A DNA stretch of 64,000 nucleotides, from positions 34,463,911 to 34,527,910 of the forward strand of contig OX457026.1 in NCBI GenBank assembly GCA_949752745.1. Reading direction: 5' to 3'. The stretch's first letter is position 1. The number at the start of each line of letters is the position of its first letter. Positions 58,926 to 64,000 of the stretch are shown in pieces. Origin of the DNA: Protula sp. h YS-2021. Lineage: Eukaryota; Annelida; Polychaeta; Sabellida; Serpulidae. Made by a program: the position numbers and the translations under genes. Under the pieces are notes generated by a model. That model saw only the letters and a list, made by a program, of their open reading frames with translations. It made no database searches and was not told the origin of the DNA.

Positions 58926-59291
58926 TCGCAAGATGGCGAAGAGTGGATGTTGTATCACTTCTAGGAATCGTAAGACTGCGCGCCAGTTCTTGATATCAAA
59001 GATGATCAAATCTGTATATGGTGTATCTGGTACAACTCCCTTATAATCCTCTGGATAATCCTGTAAAAGATTTCTACAGATTTCTACACGTATGTTAGAA
59101 TCATATTCAGCCACTGTCACTTCCACTTTATTTTCAAGTCTACGTTTAAACCCAGCTTCAAGTGGTATGTTTTTAAAGTCTTTCCACACTTCAGGTTTAA
59201 ACCGATGATAACTTGTCTTAGAATCTAGTATCACTTCATTCCTCTCATTGACAGTAAGGTAAACACCACCGTTCAGCATGAGTGCATTCAT
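58920..59291 (-). CDS. PC4-like family protein, leftward block (123 aa)
   Basis: ATG at 59291, 13 nt after the stop of the PC4 gene. Two similar halves are visible: VYLTVNERNEVILDS with RFKPEVWKDF, then VEVTVAEYDSNIRVEICR with LIIFDIKNWRAVLRFL. Each gives beta strands followed by a helix with a central Trp, as in PC4. No other family recognised. Fold assignment is inference. Confidence 0.6.
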   Translation of the reverse strand: MNALMLNGGVYLTVNERNEVILDSKTSYHRFKPEVWKDFKNIPLEAGFKRRLENKVEVTVAEYDSNIRVEICRNLLQDYPEDYKGVVPDTPYTDLIIFDIKNWRAVLRFLEVIQHPLFAILRA

Positions 59292-59304
59292 GATTGTTAC
59301 CTTG

Positions 59305-59652
59305 TTATGACTTGTCGTCTTGTCTGCGAAGCCTTTTATCCACTTCTTTCACCTGCTTCTTCATCATTTTCCATTCAGGTATTGTCAGCAAAATTCCCTT
59401 TTTCGTTGGACGGTTTTTTCCAGTCCCCTCATCTCTGAGGTATTTGCGAATGTTTACCACACCTTCATTACTTTGTTTCATAATCTTGATATACTTTCCA
59501 TTGCCTAGAGAAAGCATTCCATCCCACGACTGTGGTGTTGGTACCGTCGTCTCCACTTTTAATTTCTTAATGGTAGTATCAGGATGTTTCACTTTCATGT
59601 CTTTCACCGTATCTGCTAGAGTATCCATATCCGTTGGTGCAGATCTTTTCAT
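59305..59652 (-). CDS. PC4/p15-type ssDNA-binding protein, 115 aa
   Basis: The C-terminal about 65 residues carry the PC4 signature: GKYIKIMKQ, VVNIRKYLRDE, then PTKKGILLTIPEWKMMKKQV. This matches the strand and helix order of transcriptional coactivator p15, whose domain binds ssDNA as a dimer. The N-terminus is Lys/Thr-rich and probably disordered, as in PC4. It probably coats single strands made during protein-primed replication, or modulates transcription. A TATA box lies 62 nt upstream, inside the last codons of the polymerase gene. Confidence 0.85.
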   Translation of the reverse strand: MKRSAPTDMDTLADTVKDMKVKHPDTTIKKLKVETTVPTPQSWDGMLSLGNGKYIKIMKQSNEGVVNIRKYLRDEGTGKNRPTKKGILLTIPEWKMMKKQVKEVDKRLRRQDDKS

Positions 59653-59706
59653 GTTGACGCTTCAGTGTTCACACCACAACTAACTCTCAAGTTGAAGTGT
59701 CTCCCC

Positions 59707-59714
59707 CTTATATA
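59707..59714 (-). promoter_or_regulatory. TATA box of the PC4 gene, overlapping the polymerase stop
   Basis: tataTAAg on the minus strand, where the capital TAA is the stop codon of polymerase B (59710-59708). The PC4 start is 62 nt downstream. Confidence 0.65.
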
Positions 59715-62700
59715 CTGTAATGCCCATGCGCCAAAGTGGAATAGCCATCACTCATCACATATCGCTTGTCATCAAAGGGAGAGAGAGCCACTTTCCTCAA
59801 CTTCTCCGAGAAGATCTGGTGGTTATGACTTCGAATGATGTGTCCTGTAGTCATCGTTTGCGTTTGGTTGAACAAACTGTCTCTATACTGCTGATGTTTC
59901 ATCCGTCTTTGACACGCGCGAGTGATGCCTTTGGCCGTACGTTTTTCTTTCCCACCATACATCATACTATACATTTTCGGCCGAAGTCCAACAAACTCTT
60001 CAATGGGAATGCCCGCCGTCTCATCTTTCATTTTCCCAAGCACTTTCTTGTTCACGTTGGAATGTAGGAAATGATCTGGCGGATAGTCACTTGTGTCGAA
60101 CAAGTCAGCATCTTCCTGCATGTCTTTGTATATATCTTCCGTTTCTATGTCATAACATAGACTGTCGGTGTCGCTGAACAAGAGTTTGGCGTTGGGATAC
60201 TTGGTCATGATGTAGTTGTAATGAAAGTGGAACATGAGCACCTTGCTGAGGTCGAGAATGGTGAACCCAACTTGAATGGGTTTATCCAGAAGCAGATCCA
60301 CTTTGCGCAAATGTACCGCGGTCAAATCTTCGTTGAAAATTCTAAATTTGTGGAAGGAAGGTTTGGCTACAAGTTTCTTGAACCGCTTTTCCTGGTGAAC
60401 AAGTTCCACATTCATGCGCTTTCTTACATTTTCCATGGTTTTGCCAAACACAGAGTTGTTCATCAATTTGAAGAAGTCTTTCTCAAACGGGTTCTTGGCC
60501 AACTTTCTCTTTTCCGTGTTCAAGGAGATGTATTTTGCCAACCATTTGCTCTGTGCAAACATGATGGCACGATGCACCTTCGTGACTTTCAATCCCAGTG
60601 AGACATATTGCTGTAAATTTCTATAATGAAGCACATATTTCTTCTTGTCGCATAAGTTGGGAATGAGCTTTTCACTAGGCTTGCCTTTCATGTTTAGATC
60701 TTTCCGTAGCTTCTGACTATGCTCTGATAATTCTCCCACTTTCACACATTTCCGTTCTGGAGCCACTGGATAGTGATTATGATGATCATGGATTGAATAT
60801 GGGTATTCCAAATCCACTTCTAAAATGTATCCAATCTCGTCATCTTCATCCACATCCATAAAGTTAATGGATTCTGGCTCGCTCACCCACATAAATCCAC
60901 TTTCTGGCATGCTTTGCGACATGGCCCAACCATACAAGTTGTTTGCATCCAGGTACGTCAAGTAGTTGGTCGGTTTCAAGGGATCGTAATCTGCTACGTA
61001 GGGGTTATTTGCTTTCGCATACTTGTGTGTGATGACAGATATTCCCCCACGTAGGCCTTGTTCAACCATTTGGTACATGTCAATGTCGTTGATCAATTCT
61101 AATTTCACCTTTGTCGCTTTCAACATGGCATCCCACGACAGTCCTGGCGCTGTATAGTAGTGAGCAGGATCCAATTCATACGTGTTAAGACATACGTGAC
61201 GAAAGTTTTCAAACACGTCAGCCAGCAGCAACACATCTGATTTCAGGTACAAGTCATGGTATTCGCCAAATGTAGTACAGTGGAATGTCTCCCACACCTT
61301 CTGCGCATGCGCATAATCCTCATCGCTAATGTCTTCTTCACTGAGCAGACTGTAAAACTTGTCCTTGGACGGCAGTTGTGTTTCAGCAAACTTGGATGGC
61401 TCATCCACGTAATCATAAGGGTACACTCCCTTTCTCAACAGTAAATCTTGTTGGTTGCTATCGTGAATGTGTGACGTCATGTTATAAAAGTTGTCTTTCC
61501 CTTCTGCTGCCAGGTTGGAGACCAACTTCTGTAGAGAAGTACTCATGAACTGAAAGCTGTCTGTAAATTTCAGATTGCTCATGGTGAATGCAATATATTT
61601 CTCAACGGTGTTGGGAATGACTGTAATCCTTTCGTTTTTGAACTTTCCAATTTCTTCCATGATCAAATGGCTGTCATAGCCTCGTAAATTGTGGAAAAAC
61701 ACAGGAATGATGAAAGAATCTTCAACATCCTGCTGATCTTTTCGAAGTCGAAATTGTAAATTGCATTCATTATGTGCAGCTCCGCGGTATTTACCATTGA
61801 TATGATCATGATCTCTCACACGATCTGCCCCTAGAGGCTCATGACAAATGTAGCAATCTGTGGCGTTCTTATAATGCTCTTCATCTTCATGAGTCATGAC
61901 CATTTTCTTTTTCTGCTGTAGACCATGCACAATACGATCACGCTCATTCACCATATGGTCTAAAAAGACTTTCACAGCATTATCGCCTCGATATATGACT
62001 GGAGCACGTGTATCATACTGGCTCACAACCACATAGGCAAAGCTGTTTGGACGATGATGTTGATACTTGTCTCCTTCATGCTTTTTCGTGAAACATTCAA
62101 AGTCTGCATAAATGACAAACGGCGCTCGCTGTTGTTTGGCTACATTCTTGAACTTGATGAAGGGTTCCTTGGGGAATGATAAACGTTGTGCGCCATGCTT
62201 GCCACACACTTCACGATGCTTGTCTAAAAGATCTTGTCGCATAAACCCATGAAGACAGTTGAAACAATAAAATATTGCATTCTGACGCTTTGATCGATAA
62301 GCCATCAGTCTGCTGAAATTCTTGATGAGGCAATAATGTCTTGTCTTGTCATTGCTAATCAAAAGCAAGTTGATTTCTCTGACGCTGTTGGCGCTGGTGT
62401 TTCGACTGAGTTGTATGGGAACAACGACATCATGTTCATATCCAAACACGTTAATGGACATATCGTTCTCCTTTTCAAACTTTGGAATGTCTGTAATCGG
62501 TGTTGGAAATGTCATGTCTTCCACCTTCAATTCGTTCTCAAATGGTGTGTAATGACTCACGCGGCAAGGACTGTTTGTTGAAGGGTGAAGGTGAGCCAAT
62601 ACAGACCATAAGAAGCACTTGTTGTCTTTATTCTGAATGTTTAACACCGCCTTTGTAGTCTTTACTTTCTTCGGTAGTGGGATAAAACTGCTCGCTTCCA

Positions 62701-63391
62701 GTGGCGCTGACGTAGCTGTATGCACTTCAATGAATAATATGTTATCCAACACCCAACCAGAGCCTTGTCGCTCATGTTCATCAAACCTGGTAAACAATTC
62801 TTTATAGGCTTCTGGTAAGTCCTTCTCAATATCCGTTGGATTGTATGCTGCATATGTCGGACTACTGATGAAGGCATTATCCACTTGTTCTACCATCACA
62901 CCTTCAACATTTGGTGTCATTTTCTTGAAGCGTGCATGTACCACAATGTACCATTTCATGCCACGGTTTAACGTTTCTAGCAAATGTCTCTTGATTCTAT
63001 TCTCTTGTTGTCGCATTTCAAGTAACAAATCTGATCCATCTTCAGGCTCAAACCGTCTTTCCTGCGCGTTTTCACCAAGACTCACTCTTCTACCTCTGCC
63101 TACTTGTCCTGTCTCTTTCTTTCTTTGTTCTTCATGAGACACATTTTCCATCTCAGCACATGCATGTATCTCAAATGCATCCAAAGAGGAAAATATCTTG
63201 ACGCATTTACAGCAGAGGACTGGATCAGGTCTGTCAACACCATCTTGTACGGTCTTTCGTCTCTTGGCTTCAATCTGCTCAACAAGCTCTTCATGAGCAC
63301 GTTTCATCCTAGCTGGTTTGCATGTATGTGTCACGAACACTTCCAGAGATGGAAATGTCACATCACAATCATGACAGTAGACTGGTGCCAT
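59708..63391 (-). CDS. pPolB: Protein-primed family B DNA polymerase of Polinton, 1227 aa
   Basis: Replicates the element from its ends. The start MAPVYCHDC at 63391 is chosen because a TATA box at 63458-63451 excludes the ATG at 63445. Numbering from this start, two N-terminal C2H2-like zinc motifs sit at about 6-24 and 61-78. A conserved NKDNKCFLWSVLAHLHP is near 254 and a third Cys/His motif (FYCFNCLHGF...HREVC) near 374-396. Exonuclease motifs: Exo I YADFECF (about 428), Exo II FFHNLRGYDSHL (about 565), Exo III YLKSDVLLLADVF (about 715). An embedded HNH-like CYICHEPL...RDHDHINGKYRGAAHNECNL lies at about 513-545. Polymerase motifs: A YLDANNLYGWAM (about 813), B KLMNNSVFGKTMENVR (about 975), C FSDTDSLCYD (about 1072). 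All are intact. The stop lies inside the next gene's TATA box. Confidence 0.96.
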   Translation of the reverse strand: MAPVYCHDCDVTFPSLEVFVTHTCKPARMKRAHEELVEQIEAKRRKTVQDGVDRPDPVLCCKCVKIFSSLDAFEIHACAEMENVSHEEQRKKETGQVGRGRRVSLGENAQERRFEPEDGSDLLLEMRQQENRIKRHLLETLNRGMKWYIVVHARFKKMTPNVEGVMVEQVDNAFISSPTYAAYNPTDIEKDLPEAYKELFTRFDEHERQGSGWVLDNILFIEVHTATSAPLEASSFIPLPKKVKTTKAVLNIQNKDNKCFLWSVLAHLHPSTNSPCRVSHYTPFENELKVEDMTFPTPITDIPKFEKENDMSINVFGYEHDVVVPIQLSRNTSANSVREINLLLISNDKTRHYCLIKNFSRLMAYRSKRQNAIFYCFNCLHGFMRQDLLDKHREVCGKHGAQRLSFPKEPFIKFKNVAKQQRAPFVIYADFECFTKKHEGDKYQHHRPNSFAYVVVSQYDTRAPVIYRGDNAVKVFLDHMVNERDRIVHGLQQKKKMVMTHEDEEHYKNATDCYICHEPLGADRVRDHDHINGKYRGAAHNECNLQFRLRKDQQDVEDSFIIPVFFHNLRGYDSHLIMEEIGKFKNERITVIPNTVEKYIAFTMSNLKFTDSFQFMSTSLQKLVSNLAAEGKDNFYNMTSHIHDSNQQDLLLRKGVYPYDYVDEPSKFAETQLPSKDKFYSLLSEEDISDEDYAHAQKVWETFHCTTFGEYHDLYLKSDVLLLADVFENFRHVCLNTYELDPAHYYTAPGLSWDAMLKATKVKLELINDIDMYQMVEQGLRGGISVITHKYAKANNPYVADYDPLKPTNYLTYLDANNLYGWAMSQSMPESGFMWVSEPESINFMDVDEDDEIGYILEVDLEYPYSIHDHHNHYPVAPERKCVKVGELSEHSQKLRKDLNMKGKPSEKLIPNLCDKKKYVLHYRNLQQYVSLGLKVTKVHRAIMFAQSKWLAKYISLNTEKRKLAKNPFEKDFFKLMNNSVFGKTMENVRKRMNVELVHQEKRFKKLVAKPSFHKFRIFNEDLTAVHLRKVDLLLDKPIQVGFTILDLSKVLMFHFHYNYIMTKYPNAKLLFSDTDSLCYDIETEDIYKDMQEDADLFDTSDYPPDHFLHSNVNKKVLGKMKDETAGIPIEEFVGLRPKMYSMMYGGKEKRTAKGITRACQRRMKHQQYRDSLFNQTQTMTTGHIIRSHNHQIFSEKLRKVALSPFDDKRYVMSDGYSTLAHGHYSI

Positions 63392-63450
63392 CGTTGTTGC
63401 TTCTTCAACTGCTGGAACTGAAATGAAGTAAAATATACGTTTCACTCTTC

Positions 63451-63458
63451 CTTTTATA
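63451..63458 (-). promoter_or_regulatory. TATA box of the polymerase gene
   Basis: tataaaag in the context ggtataaaaggaagagtgaaac, just inside the right TIR and 60-67 nt before the chosen ATG. A very similar box (gcataaaagcatgagtgaaac) lies 76 bp upstream in the TIR itself. Confidence 0.65.
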
Positions 63459-63483
63459 CCACTTCAATGGTGTGTTGACTCAG

Positions 63484-63745
63484 CAGAATGTATCACTAGT
63501 TGACTAGTTGACATGTTTCACTCATGCTTTTATGCTACTTCCATGTAATCAAAATATGGTGTGTAACTTTTCAAACTTGTTCCAAAATGTTAAAATTGCT
63601 GACTCAGCAGAATTTTACTTGTGTATATGAATGTCTTACTTACAGTTGTGAAGTTGTACAGCTGCACTGCTACACAGCAGAGACATCTAGCGGTGAAGTT
63701 AACTGACGGTGAAGTTAAATGGTCTGTCAAATGGTATTCATCCGC
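63484..63745 (-). repeat. Right terminal inverted repeat
   Basis: Reverse complement of 49066-49311, with an extra about 15 bp and scattered substitutions. The outer end is ...ttcatccgc. The TIR's TATA box is changed to cataaaag here. Confidence 0.9.
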
Positions 63746-64000
63746 CAACTAGACCTGAAATGTGATAAAATGTATTCTCACACACACACACACACACACA
63801 AACATGTTTTGCTTCATTTCATAATATAGGATGGCCCTTAAAAGGGCCCGAAATATTTTAGTATATATCAGCAGCAGTTATGGGGTTGTCCCTCATATTC
63901 CAACCACACTTGACACTTGCAGTATCGTTGAGTCAGTGTTACTATGCGGTTGTTCCACATAAATGTAATTACTACGTCAGGCTTCACTGCAGTGATCTGA
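63746..64000. other. Right flank of the Polinton
   Basis: Contains an (AC)n run at about 63779-63800, a palindrome ggcccttaaaagggcc at about 63835-63850 and a gtatata word near 63862. No gene is seen before the window ends. Confidence 0.5.

Larger units (their letters stand above)
49066..63745. mobile_element. Complete Polinton/Maverick DNA transposon (14.7 kb)
   Basis: Bounded by about 250-bp terminal inverted repeats and carrying the full core set: protein-primed polymerase B, retroviral-type integrase with chromodomain, FtsK/HerA packaging ATPase, adenain-like protease, double-jelly-roll major capsid protein and single-jelly-roll penton. Core ORFs have no stops or frameshifts. The left and middle parts are transcribed rightward and the polymerase block leftward. 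They meet at 57.83-58.24 kb. The presence of all morphogenesis genes means it could form virions; the family is closely tied to adintoviruses. A 6-bp target duplication is typical for the group, but the bases next to my TIR limits (ttcttc and caacta) do not match. Confidence 0.95.

Noticed and set aside
59294..59683. 129-codon plus-strand ORF and other plus-strand ORFs opposite the polymerase
   Set aside because: They are antisense to the strongly supported PC4 and polymerase genes.
63443..63445. Upstream ATG of the polymerase frame
   Set aside because: It lies only 6 nt after the TATA box, so it should be upstream of the transcript start; the ATG at 63391 was used.

Overview
The window is animal nuclear DNA, probably from a marine invertebrate. 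It holds a multi-exon bilaterian-type gene with GT-AG introns, tRNA-derived repeats, many small DNA-transposon relics, a Ngaro/DIRS-like retroelement relic, long minisatellites and a complete Polinton/Maverick. The species cannot be fixed from sequence alone.

0-22.9 kb is repeat-rich with few genes. It contains tandem repeats, an apparent relic of an older Polinton (5.85-7.07 kb), a 370-bp fold-back element, a broken Ngaro/DIRS-like reverse transcriptase, a satellite relative, one intact one-exon ORF of unknown function (16.7-17.3 kb; a damaged partial copy lies at 5.2-5.7 kb), a MULE-like transposase relic, and two copies of an 830-bp MITE. One MITE copy carries a nested Tigger/pogo element.

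23.6-36.4 kb on the minus strand is a complete KAT14 (CSRP2BP/ATAC2) gene. I could join 16 coding exons in consistent phase from ATG to stop, giving 782 codons. Intron 12 is filled by two minisatellite arrays whose unit is a copy of the exon-12/intron-12 boundary, so it carries about 40 extra 5' splice-site-like sequences.

36.4-48.8 kb has no recognisable intact gene. It holds MITEs, a Tigger-like fragment, a 139-bp satellite rich in palindromic nuclear-receptor half-sites, an array of ETS-like and CRE-like motifs, a C-tract-containing 76-bp repeat, and an isolated TATA box with a short first-exon candidate.

49.07-63.75 kb is an intact Polinton/Maverick (related to adintoviruses) of about 14.7 kb with about 250-bp terminal inverted repeats. 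The right arm (minus strand) encodes protein-primed DNA polymerase B and four small proteins, one a clear PC4-like ssDNA-binding protein. The plus strand encodes a left block of accessory genes (a PC4-like/zinc protein, a spliced gene, a NADAR-domain protein, unknowns). It then has a tightly overlapping morphogenesis array: integrase, small membrane-active-type protein, packaging ATPase, penton, pVI-like protein, major capsid protein and adenain-like protease. The two blocks converge on an AT-rich tandem repeat region with polyadenylation signals on both strands. All the large ORFs are uninterrupted, so the element is young or recently active.
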